Source: Pohlia nutans
Lineage: Eukaryota; Streptophyta; Bryopsida; Bryales; Mniaceae
DNA length: 64,000 bases
Direction: 5' to 3'
Assembly: GCA_022496805.1 (NCBI GenBank)
Contig: CM040106.1
Location: forward strand, 6,634,001 to 6,698,000
How positions within the stretch are numbered: the stretch's first letter is position 1; each line of letters starts with the position of its first letter. A program made the position numbers and the translations under genes. Of the stretch, positions 49,474 to 61,428 are shown piece by piece. The notes below the pieces were generated by a model, which saw only the letters and a list, made by a program, of their open reading frames with translations, was not told where the DNA came from and searched no databases.

Positions 49474-51222
49474 TTAATCACAGGTAACTATAAATCTTTG
49501 CCTCTTATGCTTCTTGATAGGAGCCAGATTTGGTGATGGAGTGCTAGCCTCGCCTTTGGAAGCCAATATCAAAGGTGTTGTAGGTTCTAATAGAGCAATG
49601 AACAAGTCAAGAATCTCCCAACCATCTTCCAACGCAAGGATGTGGCGACCAAGTGCCAAACTTGCTTTCAAAGATGGACCTGATGATGGAGTACATGCAA
49701 TTTAGATTCATGTGATATAGAACCAACAACGATACATATAAAACCACGATTCAAAACTTTGCAATCAATTACAACATCCCTAGGCTTGTAGAATTATTGA
49801 ATGAGAAGATGGAGAAATGGCTCATACTTCTCATGAGCCCCTCTCTATAAGATGCCCTTGTTTATGATTATTTCTTTGTCAATGATGTTGAAAAGTGCAT
49901 CAATCTTTTCAACATGGTCTCCATTGCAGTTAGATCCGCAATTCTTGGTGAAAGAGAACTTAGATTCAATCTCCCTACTCAAAAAGAGTTGGATCCAAAA
50001 TCGGACAAACTACAATAACAAACAATTTATATTAAATTGAAACAATAGCAATAAAGCCAAAGACTGTACATGACTCATATAGAGAATGAACAAAGTTTAT
50101 AGAAAGAATGTACAAAATTAATTAAGTTATTACCGGCAACGATGGATCACATAATAATGTGAGGTGGTTTTCATTGATCTCCCACAAATCTTTTAGGAGC
50201 TTTACATCGTATTGAAGAGCCACCCCATCCATGTCCTTTATCAGATCCAATCAATATAGTGGATGAGGACGAGATCACCGTAGTCATAAAGATAGGAGTT
50301 GGCCAACTTGAAAATGTACTACACGCAGTTTTTAACCCGTTATTTCCATTAAGGAACAAACTTGGAGATGCTCGGCACATGTAGAATCCTAGGGATATTG
50401 GTAGTTATCAAGTCAATATTACGGATTTTACTTCAACCAATGCTCCAACGTCACAAACCGTTCGCAACTTTCTTGAGCTTGCAAATGATACGCGTTGTTG
50501 CAACATGAAAATATAACCGTTTAGTCAGATGTGAGAATGAAAATCGAACAAAATGCAAGGATCATGAATTCACTTTGACAAAGGTATCAGGTACCTTTTA
50601 TCACCAAAGATCCTTGCCATGAGATCTTTGCGCAACATGAGCAAGCTCAACTAGAGAAGTACACTCTATGTACATTTATAACGAGTGTTGATCAAATAAC
50701 GATGAGCTAGGGATAAAGAACACTGTACGCTTCTTTTTTTTCACATGCTGCACTATTTCGTGATACACATTTGAGATGGAAAAATTTGATCTATGGAGAG
50801 TGATGTAGTGCCCAAGATTATGCTCTGTTCATGAAACCGTATTGCCATCATCATTGCCCGACTCCTCTATAGTTGCTAATTCTCTCTCTTGACCTCCTCT
50901 CTTTTAGCCATTGATGCCTTAGTGAGTTACAATTTTCTTCATTGAAGACATTGTCTATTACATCTAGTAGAGAATATATTTTTGTTGATGGCAACTTTCT
51001 CTGCAAACTTAGTTGGAGGGGTGAAACTCTTGTTGTAGTTAAGATACCACCCACCCGACTCCGGGTGCTTCTTGATGAACTTCCTAAACAATTCAAGTAT
51101 GAACATGCACAGTTATGATCCCTTCTCAAGCCAAGATTCAAATTACAGACGCAGAGACTCCGCCATAATGGCCTTTTCGCCGAGCAGCACTTGAATGAAG
51201 TACTTAGTATAGAAGACAACAA
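49474..51222 (-). pseudogene. Second methyltransferase-like pseudogene, relative of 43785-45386
   Basis: The minus-strand blocks are YLNYNKSFTPPTKFAEKV and MNKNIF-like INKNIFSTRCNRQCLQ (about 51070-50920), GVALQYDVKLLKDLWEINEN with LTLLCDPSLP and a donor (about 50230-50130), then VEKIDALFNIID, RGAHEKYEPFLHLLIQ, FYKPRDVVIDC (about 49905-49760), an intron, and SLKASLALGRHILALEDGWE with LDLFIALLEPTTP (49690-49590). RGA(H/R)EK(Y/H), DVVIDC/DIVLDW and GRHILALED/EHHIIALEAD align with the 43.8-kb gene, and an intron falls at the same place after motif I. Internal TAG (before RGAHEKY) and TAA (after LLIQ) are where Gln fits. The region from 50.4 to 51.2 kb is assigned with less certainty. Confidence 0.5.
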
Positions 51223-53879
51223 AGTGTATGCATTCTATCATTCAATACTAGCTATGCCTCTATTAATCATCTTGAAGAAAACATGGCATGATCTTTGTAG
51301 ACTCATTGATGCTTAGACAATTTAATGATAGGCTAAAGTTTAGAAAATATGCTTTACATGCTCAGTTGCATCTAAATATCTTTCAAAGATAGAATTCTTG
51401 TAAAAGAGTTTATGATCTTTTTGTAGCAAAGATGTAGTGAAGTTCTATTCTAGGGAAGGATTTGCAAGCTCTTAACAAAGTCATGTGGCTTCCGTAAACC
51501 TGATGAAAGGAGATCTTTCTATCCTTGATGATATCCTTAACCATACGCACAAGAGCCTCCTTGAGCCACTGAAACAGACCATGTTTGACAGTATATGGAA
51601 GAGGTGGATGAGTGTAGGAATGTACTCCCGTCCAGAATGTGGCTTTTTTTATTCAAGGATTCATAAGCCTCTTTGTCTTTCAACAAGGAAAAGTGATAGG
51701 CTTGCTTAGAGTCCTGAGAGAGATTCCACTATCGTAACCAGCGACTCTTAAAAATTGCATCAGTGACCACAATAGTAAGTTTATTAAACTTTTCAATTGT
51801 CATCTAGAAGGATAAATTTTTGTTGAAATGACAATTATCTGTAGCATAGAATGACGTGACTTTTAGTGCAATGACTTGATGATCCCAACACTTTAAGCTA
51901 GGAAATATAGGAAACTATATAATACCTCCTTTATGAAATTGTCTTCGTTTGATGGATTCGTTGTTGTAAGATATTTGTCAAAGTCTTTCGACTTTGGATG
52001 CTTCACAAATCAACAACTAGGTGCTTTCATGGATCCTTAATTCCAACATAATTCTTCTTTTCACATAGCGTATTCCTTTGATACTCTCAAATAGCATCTT
52101 CAGCTGCCCATGCTATATCTTGCTACAATAGTGATAATCAAGCTTAGAGAGACTGTGTTTATATTGTCCAAAGGGCACAAGTGGCACTAAATGAGTTACT
52201 TGCTAACCTTATCATAATGAATAAATTTGGTAAAAAAAATAAAGATAGTTGAATTCAGCTGCGGTTCCATTCACCTCTTTCTACCAGTAGTTGCTAAACG
52301 ACGGTAGCACTTTTTTTTAATGTGCAGGTTGCATATTAAGATTTTTGGAGTGTTTAATATACTGTTGGAAAGGTATTTTTAACAGCCTAAGCCTTAAAAG
52401 AGAACAATGAAATCTCAAAAATCAACATTTACGACATCATAAACACTAGACTAAAGCATATGAATATGAAGCCAATCAAACATAGCAGTGGAAATTCTCT
52501 AGCAATATGTTGAATTACAAGAACCTTAGAGATCACCTGGAAGATCAGCAATTGAGCTTGATAAATGCCTTTGACTGTAATTTACTTATTGAGTTTAGAA
52601 AATGGCAATCTAGAATGGGAAGCAATGCCCTAAAAATCAAAGGCATCGGCAACAAAGGGTTGAATCGCTCCAATGGAGGCATGTCGGGTGGTGAGGACAA
52701 AGCACAATCTTCAAAAAAACTTTACATGGCCTTTTCACATGGAGGTTGTTAAAAATCATGGAAAAGTCAAGTGGGACCTAGATGGGGTTCTACAGACAAA
52801 GATGTCTTAGAACAACAGAAGTTTTAGAATTACTATATTATGTTTGACTTTGGTTGACTAAAATGTTGATAGGAGTCGTCTTAAACAACAATGACGTCCT
52901 TATTGGGTTTTGGAGTTGCAATGAGATTTGTTGGGATAGTAGAGATCATTAGTTTATGAAGGCATACACTAGTTAAAGGAATTTAGTCAAATTCAGAAGA
53001 ACAACTCTAATCATCTTAGACCTTGGAAAAATATCTTGTACTAGGAGTGTATGGGCTAGCAAAGTTGAGGTCATTTTGTAGACACAAAGTATGGTAATCA
53101 ACACATGGTCCGTTTAGGCTGCAAGAGACCACATTTAGTTGATTTAGACATCAAAGTGTGCTACTGAGGTCAGGTTTGCTATTCATAAAGAAAAGAAGAA
53201 ACGACAACGGTGTCAAACAACAACATTAAGTTCTAGGCAAAGAATGAGAATGATTTTTGGCACCAAGTTTTAGGATAGGAAAGCAACATTGGAACACAAG
53301 TGAAGACACCAAAGATGTGAACCGGCATTATAAGAGATAGAAAGGAAACAAAGGCAATATGTTAGAGGGCAAATGGAAAAAGAGACTATCATTGCAATAT
53401 TAAATTCCACTTAGAAAACAATACACAGCAATTGTACACTTTAGAGGGCAAATACATTTCTATATTGTCCATGACTACGAATACTAAGTGGAAAACACAA
53501 AACTGCCCCAATTTCTAGTTGCATAAGTCTCTTAAACTTCCCTATCCTAACTATTTGCTTTTAAGTATTAGTGCAACCCTTGTTTCGTGGCATGTTGTCC
53601 TTGGTCATCACTGCCCTAAAGTTCATTTGCATGTTATTGAGGAGGTTATAACAATGGAATGGACCAGGCCAGTACAAGTACCTTTGGTAGTATGTAACTC
53701 ACTTCCATAGACTGATTTGAATTCACCATATGAGTTAAATTAAAGCAAATGCAATACCTATCATAGAAGCTATCAAAGTTACTAGGGTCAATCTTGAGAG
53801 GTGTGAACGCAAGTGAGTTAACATCCTTGACCTGCAAGAAACCCAATATCAATCAATTTAAATTGAATACAATGAGATC
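51223..53879. other. Mostly unassigned, possible coding remnant on minus strand near 51.5 kb
   Basis: On the minus strand, about 51640-51430 reads FWTGVHSYTHPPLPYTVKHG then FQWLKEALVRMVKDIIKD, which is protein-like and could be an upstream exon of the methyltransferase-like pseudogene. A family A-associated inverted-repeat half (AATATACTGTTGGAAAGG) lies at about 52358. Nothing else was recognised. Confidence 0.3.
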
Positions 53880-54360
53880 ACACTTAAAGTAAGAAAATTT
53901 GAACTTTGAATAATAAAATTTGAGGTGTAGAGACACTACTTCTCCATCCGAGCACTAGCCACATGCTAGTGACAGGTGTACAACAAGCCTATAGTGGGCA
54001 AGATAAAAGGTTCACAAAACTTGAACAGATGAGCAACGCAAGCATGTTCAAGGCTTATTATCTTTTTGGGGTCTTCCAACTATATAAAAATAAATTGAAA
54101 TTGAAAAAACTGAGGTATAGGGGTATCTCTTCTTCACCCAGAACTAGCAATTCGCTCATCACACGTGCAAGATGAGCCCGTGGCAAACATGACACAAGGT
54201 CCACTAAACTTGAGAGGGTGAGCAGCACTAGCATGCTAAGGGCCAAGGATCCCACTCAGGACTCTTTGAGTAAAATGATTTCAAAATTTGAGTTTAAAAA
54301 ATAGAGAAATGGGGGCATCATTTCCCATTTAAGAACTTGCCACAAACTAGTCACCAGTGC
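53880..54360 (+). repeat. Three diverged tandem copies of a repeat of about 188 bp
   Basis: GAGGTGTAGAGACACTACTT (53920), GAGGTATAGGGGTATCTCTT (54109) and a third, weaker copy near 54300 (GAGAAATGGGGGCATCATTT) start units that share CACTAGC/GAACTAGC/CAAACTAG, TCAGCAC/CAGTGCAT-type words and ACTTGA-rich middles. Copies are 60-75 percent alike by eye. Non-coding. Confidence 0.65.
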
Positions 54361-54540
54361 ATCACTTTATAATCGAAAATGAAGCACGGAAATCTAAAAG
54401 TGGAATTGAGGGGTGGATACAATATTTTCCACCTTCGTGCGTCCAAAGGCAAGTTTGAAGCAAATCACGCATTTCTTTTGACGTTGAGTAGATACCTTGA
54501 ACTCGCAATTTCCAATTAATGTGCTTGGCCATATAATCAT

Positions 54541-55593
54541 GCACTTGGCCCTCGGGGGCAATAAAAAAATTTGTTTAAAAATTCTTTAAAAAATAGCGAT
54601 TTTTGTCTTTCTATATTCAATTACATTATTAACAAACAATTCTTTATTTATTTTTTATTCTAATATTTATCTTTACTTTTATGTTTTCTTTTATCTTTTC
54701 TTTCTTTTCTTTCATGTCTTTCTCTTCTTTCTTGTCTTTCTTGGCTTTCGGCGACGGAGGGGGAATAGTAAAACACCTTTTTTTTTTGTTCTTTTTTGTT
54801 CTTTTTTTGGTTTTTCTTCTTCTGTCCAGGGGTTTAGGGTGGCTAAAACCCTATTGGCGGCGGCGGAGGAGAAAGGGGAAAAAAATAAAAAATAAAAAAA
54901 TAAAAAACTAAAAATTCCGGATTTTGCGGCTTTTGCGGCTATAAGGTCCGCACGCGCGAACCCCATACGACTCTCCCCTCCCTATATTTATCCTCTAACT
55001 CTCCCTCTCCTTCTACCACTCATATATATGTAGGGGGAAGAAGAAGGAGAGGGAGTGAGAGTTAGAATGAGAAGGAGAGGATAAATAGAGGGAGGAGGGA
55101 GTCATATGGGGTCCACGCGCGCGAACCTTAAAGCCGCAAAAGCTGGAAAATCCGGGAAAAAAAAGGAAAAAAAAAAAACTTTGCTTATTTTTATTATTAT
55201 TATTTTTTGTCCTCCGCCGCCGCCCATAGGGTTTCAACCACCCTAAACCCTAAACTGAAGAAAAAAACCAATGTTTTTTTTTTTTTTGGTTTTGGTTTCC
55301 TCCGCCGTTTCAACCACCCTAAACCGTGAACACAAGAGGAAAACGAAAAAAATAAAAATAAAAAATAAAAAAATTCTTTCTGCGCCGCCAAAAGACAAGA
55401 AAGACAAGAAAGAAAAGATAAAAGAAAACATAAAAGAAAACATAAAGATAAGAATAAAAAATAGATAAAATAATTGTTTGTTAATAATGTAATTGAATGT
55501 AGAAAGACAAAAGTCGCTATTTTTTTGAGAATTTTTTAGACAAATTGTTTTTGAGCCAAATATGCTCATAAATGATTGCACTTGGCCAAGTGC
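54541..55593. mobile_element. 1.05-kb foldback element with arms of about 480 bp
   Basis: It starts GCACTTGGCC (54541) and ends GGCCAAGTGC (55593). Almost the whole sequence is self-complementary around about 55025. The matching pairs include TAGCGATTTTTGTCTTTC / GAAAGACAAAAGTCGCTA, AACAAACAATTCTTTA / AATTGTTTGTTAATAATG, the GGTTTAGGGTGG / CCACCCTAAACC blocks, CGGCGGCGG / CCGCCGCCG, and GCACGCGCGAACC / GGTCCACGCGCGCGAA. Runs of about 60-110 codons inside are low-complexity products of poly-A/T. The centre carries CTATATTTATCC / GGATAAATAGAGG, and each arm contains telobox-like AGGGTTT or AAACCCTAA. Confidence 0.88.
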
Positions 55594-55939
55594 AAAAATA
55601 GGGAATTAGGTTTTCTTGGTGCTCTTCATTCTTGTCCATGTCCTCTGTATATAGATCATCCTCCACAACACCTTATATATTATAGTCTTCATTCCAATCG
55701 ACGCTCTTGGCCTTTGCTCTTTGCCAAAGTAGACTTTGCATTGATCTCAAGATTGATTGAGCGCTTGTTGTTGCACTTGTGTTGTCAATCTACACCACAA
55801 TCTCTTGAATTTCCAATTATATTGTTGCATCACTTGCGTCGTGCTCATGTACACCTCTTCTTCTCTTGCATCCGCCTTCCGCTTGTTGCTACATCAAAAG
55901 CCCCATGCAGTCAACACTAGGTTGCTAAAGTGTTTACTA

Positions 55940-56259
55940 CACTACAACAAAACATGGAAAAAAAAACCGCATTCAAAATTGACTACGGTTCTTCGTGCCA
56001 CGTTTTTGTGCGGGCCTGCTATATGCGCAACCTCAATTTTTTGCAATTTCTAACTGCAATGTTTGGAAATTTGGGGGCTGTAATAAAGCATTGAAAAGGT
56101 ATTGTGAATACTTTTCCAACGGTATATTTCACGCTAAAATATTCTAAAAAATGTAGTTAAAAATTGCAAAATAAACAAAGAGCTTACTACACACACAAAC
56201 ATGGTAAAAAAACAATTTATATTGAGTGCGGTTATTTTTTCCTATGTTTTGTTATAGTA
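55940..56259. mobile_element. CACTA-end non-autonomous element (MITE)
   Basis: The left end CACTACAACAAAACATGG and the inverse right end CCTATGTTTTGTTATAGTA are complementary and extend inward (AAAAACCGCATTCAAAATTG versus CAATTTATATTGAGTGCGGT). CACTACAA is the terminal signature of plant CACTA (CMC) transposons. Flanking trinucleotides CTA and ATA match at two of three positions. The 320-bp interior has a second hairpin (AAAAGGTATTGTGAATACTTTT) and no coding capacity. It also carries the inverted-repeat sequence of the 7.2-kb array (CCAACGGTATAT). Confidence 0.75.
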
Positions 56260-59200
56260 ATAGTAACAACCTACAATGTTCAAACGAGGGGTAGTCACTA
56301 GCAATATAGGGAATTACCAATTGGGGTGCCTGAAATCCTAATGGCTTGGGTTTAGGCTTACCGGGTTGGCCTTGTGGTCCCCTTTGAGGCTGCCTTGTGA
56401 CCGCGACTGAAACCACCTTGTGGTTGCGGTTGAGGCTTACCTATGGCTATGAAGTCCGCACACTTGTCATTGCGGGCTAGTAGCTGTCAATAGTGCAAAC
56501 TCACATTATGCTCATATTTTCCTTAGTAGCAGCCCATACTCAACACCGAGCTGCCATACTTGGCTACTTTTTGGCCGATATTGTATACTGTCCAATATTG
56601 CACACTAGCTACCTAAATATGTGTATTTTTATTGTCTTCAATTAGCTAATTCAGTATCATTCTCATTTTAGAGATGCTAACTAAAATTATTCAATAATGA
56701 AGAATTGTTCTTCTGATCTTTGTACTTTGTAATGAGTTAAAGACCTATCATTCCCACCTTTCAAATTGCTAGTCTCTTTTGAAGTTTCTGGACGGACATG
56801 AAAAACTTATCGTGCCAAAATATTGCTATATTGTTTGAATGTGCCATTTGAGCACTCCCCTCCTGTAGTGCTTGTTATTACAAATTCATTACAACAATCA
56901 TAAAGTTGTTTTATTCAATATTTGGATTCTTTAACTTTTTTAGGCGATAGTGTCCAAGATGTGGATGATAAATAGATTCAAATTGTTCTTCTAAATACAT
57001 ACATAGACAGTTTGCAACCATCAAACTTTATCTCAGTTCACATGAGCCTAATTGTCTACAATTTTTATGGTACAGATCTATAGAATGTGACATTATGAAT
57101 TTTGAAGGACAACACATTTGATGAGAGTTTAAACATGATTTTCCAAAATAAGTGAAGTCAATTATCAAATATATACCATCTCATTGTGTATGTATTTCCA
57201 ATTTTATTACAACATTTTAAAATATAATCGTGTTGATTTGGATTTAGAAATATGTTTTTTTAGGAGAACAACATGCAATATCACTTATAAATCATCACTT
57301 TTAATTTTGAATATCATCTCCATATTTGATTTGCATCATACTGCTCATATTAAAACATTAAAACAATTTTGAATTGAGATTCTAAACAAGCCGACTTAAT
57401 TTTCACGATAATAGCTTGAAAATTACAATTTTATAAAATTAAACATGATTGATCCAACCGTACAAATGTGGAATTTATGGATTGTTTAAAGGTTAAGTTT
57501 AATTTGTTAGATATCTATAGTGAATCCTCTTACTAACTGCGTGACTAATAGATTTCTTAATAACTGGTATGTCTCATATATTTACCTCATGTGTCTTCTA
57601 TTGACTTAAACAATTGATGTCTCAACATAGATTGACATATTAATATAAAACTCTCTTGCAACTTTCAAATAAAATTAGGTTTGTAGGATTTAATCGTACT
57701 GTAATGTAACATGGCCTTTAATCTAAAATCCAGCATAATGGATACAAGACCATCATATAAAACGATACTCCACACTACACCCCACACGTCATTTACATTA
57801 CCTCGACCAAGTTGCAAGTACTTTCAATATCAAAACCTTCTACCACAGTCTCGTAATGCACTTCGTCATAGTAGGTCTCTAGCTAGGACAAAAAGCTCAT
57901 GTTTGCACGATTGCTACAATCGCAATGTCTCTTGCTCTGTTGTTGTTCATACACTGTACTTAACCTATTTGAATGTAATGAATCTTCAATTAATTCACAT
58001 TGTCGGACTCACAACTTCTCCCTTCTCAATTATATGTAATGTTTGGATGCTTTTACTACAATGTTTTCTACACCTAAGACCACTTTTGTCAGCATCCACT
58101 TGACGTTGCTTTCTAGGAGTCTTGAAAGACCGCTATCGTGCAACAACTTCTTCCTAGCTTCTCTCTTTCACGTTGACTTGGTGTTTCTAAAGTCCGTCTT
58201 ACTATGTCTCTTCCTCTCCCTTGGTATCACATGCTTGGATAGTAATCCCTGCTTTATGTGTACGTTATAACAATACAACGACCTCGAGGAGTTCACTAGA
58301 TATGTATCTATGTATATACGTGCGTGACAAAGGTATTTATTCAAGGGGTATTTAATTATCTATTCTTAATTTTTTGTACCGTATTATTATATAATTTGCT
58401 ACTTTCTTGCTTTTCAAATGACCCTATAATTACTTTTAAATTTTATGAAGCTCTAATTTAAAGCTAGGTATGTTCATTATAATTATTTGATTTTGCTCTA
58501 AAGGGTTCAAGAGCATTCAAAGTACTAAGTCACCAAAATCCAAATCACAGCAAGGTCTTACATTAAGAGTGTTCATAATCATTTTCAAACAACAAAATTA
58601 ACCCATGTTCCTCAATCGATTTATACGCACAATTGAACACAACAATATCGAGTATTAAAAAACAAAAAAACAAAAACACACAAAAAACAGAGCAAGCAAA
58701 AAGAGGGTCCATGCAATAATGTAGAAGGGTATAGTGTTAATACTACATCTTGTTTGAAGCAAACAAACACAAGACCAACCAAAACTCCTCTAATTTATCT
58801 TGAGAAATTTTTTTTAGCACTTAAAAACACTAGCAAAACCATTCATAGCAAATGAAAGATGTCATGTTCATTTAGCAAAACAATTCCTAGCTTTAAAAAA
58901 CACCTAGGATTCGTAACTCCTATAGTATATTTTTACAAATATTTAAAAAATATCTGTTGTTTATATCAAGCCTACATTATTCATAATACACATTTTATCA
59001 TACATACTCATCTATATTACTTCTGAGAAAATTCTAAGTTTTTCTTTTTGTGAATATAAATTCCCCTATATTTTCCTGCACGTTGTTTTCTAATATTATT
59101 GTAGTGAACTCCCTGAGACAACGACGCTACCGTGCGAGCCTAGAATGGAGAGCCTAAGAGTAGAAAGTGGAGATTTGGAGAGCAGAGAGTATAGAATCTT

Positions 59201-60243
59201 AATAAATTAAAAAAATGGGCTCTATTTTTGGGAAAATGTATCTATTTTGATATTTATTACTATTTATAGTAATTTTGGGGCCTATGACTGCTAAACCTAA
59301 GATCGTGGTTTAGTGTTTAGAATTTATCAAGTTTGTAATCAAACTAGAAAAAATTGGAATCTTGAAAGAAGAAAGGGAGATGATTTGACTGACATACAGT
59401 ATTATTTTTTGATCAGGACCCAAATATTGACATTATTTAGGTTCACCCAAAGTACATGAACTTAAATAATAATCAAGTAAAATAATTATTAAATAAATAT
59501 TAGAATCCAATGTTCATTCTAACATGAGACTACCATAGCTTACAAGCAGGTTCGGACCTTGCTACTTATTAATTAATTAAAGTTGAAAGGTAGGTTTGGC
59601 ACCTAACGATAGTATATTAATAAGTTGTGCAGCTTTCTCTTAAATTTTTTAAAAATTTGGCTTGTTGTCAAGTCTAACTCTCTTTCATTGGTTCACAAGA
59701 AAGATTTAAGTAGATAGTAAAGAATGCTCTATGCTTTGTAGAAGAGGAGTGGATAACTGGAGTTCTATCCAACAATGCATGTAGAATATGTAAACTTTAA
59801 GGTGAAGTACCAAGTTAGTCTTCACTTTTATAACACGCATGGTTTTTGCATAAAGTCTTCAAATAGCATAAAATTTGATGAAGAAGAAATATTACTTGAT
59901 TTATCAAGTAGTATTAATCAAACGCAATTCTATAAAACTTCATTTTTTATGATCAATTGGACTCCAAATATCTGTGTAGGACTCATTTCAAAGGCTTCAT
60001 CTAGAGTCTAGCTACTTCTTTACTCATATTCTTTAGGGACTAATGTAAATGTGTCATAATAAAAGACTAATACCTTTTCACCATTGAAGTTCGCAAATGC
60101 CTCAAAATCAAGTAAAAATTAGTGAAAAGTAACAATTGTTTACTCATAGGAAATTTTGAATTATAGTTTATAACGTATTCAGCAAAAGATGCCAATAATT
60201 TCCCAAAAAATTAAGCATTTACTTTTAAAGAAATCTTCCTACT
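56260..60243. other. Spacer with little structure
   Basis: No supported gene. On the minus strand, about 56570-56330 could be a decayed retroelement gag zinc-knuckle region (ARNDKCADFIAIGKPQPQPQ), too weak to annotate. A third GAGAGCC-type repeat is at about 59150-59190, with GGGCCTATGAC near 59280 resembling the sequence beside the copy at 45.78 kb. The rest is AT-rich. Confidence 0.5.
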
Positions 60244-60800
60244 TGTTAACGGTAAAATAGTAACTACTAGTAGTATATCGATCTGGGTTTTTACTATGGT
60301 GATTTTCCAAGTCACCACAGAAAGTAGATCCAGAGAAACACTTTTTTACCGATCTGATAGTTAGGTCAAATCGGGTTGTACTTTTGTATAAAAGCAATAG
60401 AGCCAAACTCATTGGCACGACACATTTTCTGAGGTACAAGATTATCTTGTCTTAACATTTCTTCTTTTCAATATCTCTATTTACCGAGGAGTTCCTTCCT
60501 AATCCTTTGCTTGTTTTCCTTAAAATCTAAATGTTCTAAGTTCTTAGCCTATCGAGCCACTACCAGTGATACAACAATCTTAGCATTCTGTCCCTACTTT
60601 ATTTGATTATACCTCACCCTGGTAGTTTTATTCCTTCCAATACTGACTATTGAAGAATAGTTTAAAAAAAAAAGTTACCATTTGGCGACCATCTTGTGTT
60701 TCCAATCTTCAAATCTTTGCTTTCGTCTTCACAAATCAATCGATTCCGGTAGCAAATGTCTTAGAGAGATCGTGTGAGGTTACGCCCTTATTTGAACGCG
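60244..60800 (+). repeat. LTR-like repeat, copy 1
   Basis: Begins TGTTAACGG and runs 557 bp to the start of copy 2. Shared blocks include TTTTTACCGATCTGA, GGGTTGTACT, TATAAAAGCAAT (TATA box, 60387-60393), CATTGGCACG and CTACCATTTGGC/GTTACCATTTGGC. It is tandem to copy 2 with no internal region between, as after LTR-LTR duplication or nested insertion. Confidence 0.75.
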
Positions 60801-61342
60801 TGTTAACGGTAAATTAGGAGCTATCGGTAGGTCTACTGATCTGAGTTTTTACCCCGATAATTTTCCAAGTTACGTCAAAAAGTAGATCTAGGGAAATACT
60901 TTTTTACCGATCTGACCTCACTGTCAGATCTAGTTGTACTATTGTATAAAAGCAATGGAGCCAAATTCATTGGCACGCCGCATTTTCCAAGACACACGAT
61001 TACTTTATCATTATTCTTCCTCCTTTTGGTACCTCTGCTTACCGAGTAGCCCTTTCCTGATGTTTCTTCTTGTGTTTCTAGTCTAAATACGCTGACTTGG
61101 AGAACTACCAAGCTAGCATTGGCAACGTTTAGTCCTGATACTTCCTTGCTCATTGATTTCTCTTCTTCGTGGTAGCTGTTACTCCCTCTGGTAGTGACTA
61201 CCGAGCAGTCATTTACAAGGAGGAGCTACCATTTGGCCACCATCTAGTGTTTTGAATTCTAGAATCTTTACTTTCCTATCCACAAATCAACTAATCCCTG
61301 TAATCCATGGTATTTAGAGATAGTGTGATGTCGCGCACTTCA
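60801..61342 (+). repeat. LTR-like repeat, copy 2, 5' LTR of the Ty3/gypsy element
   Basis: Starts TGTTAACGG and ends at CACTTCA (TG...CA form). A TATA box lies at about 60944 (TATAAAAGC). It carries GATCTGAC, six bases, GTCAGATC as an exact inverted repeat (about 60910). A primer-binding site complementary to initiator tRNA is not visible after its end, which may be decayed. Confidence 0.7.
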
Positions 61343-61428
61343 TACATGTACGCCTACCAAACCGCTCATATAGCCTGTTGAGTCTAGCCGTCCAAAAACT
61401 CACTTAGACAATACAATGATTCCGCCTC

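Noticed and set aside
54681..55581. Hydrophobic or basic small proteins in the foldback element
   Set aside because: They are translations of poly-T/poly-A runs on the two arms and mirror each other.
57711..58270. 130-codon ORF on the plus strand
   Set aside because: No recognisable motif, composition close to background, and no splice or promoter context that would support it.
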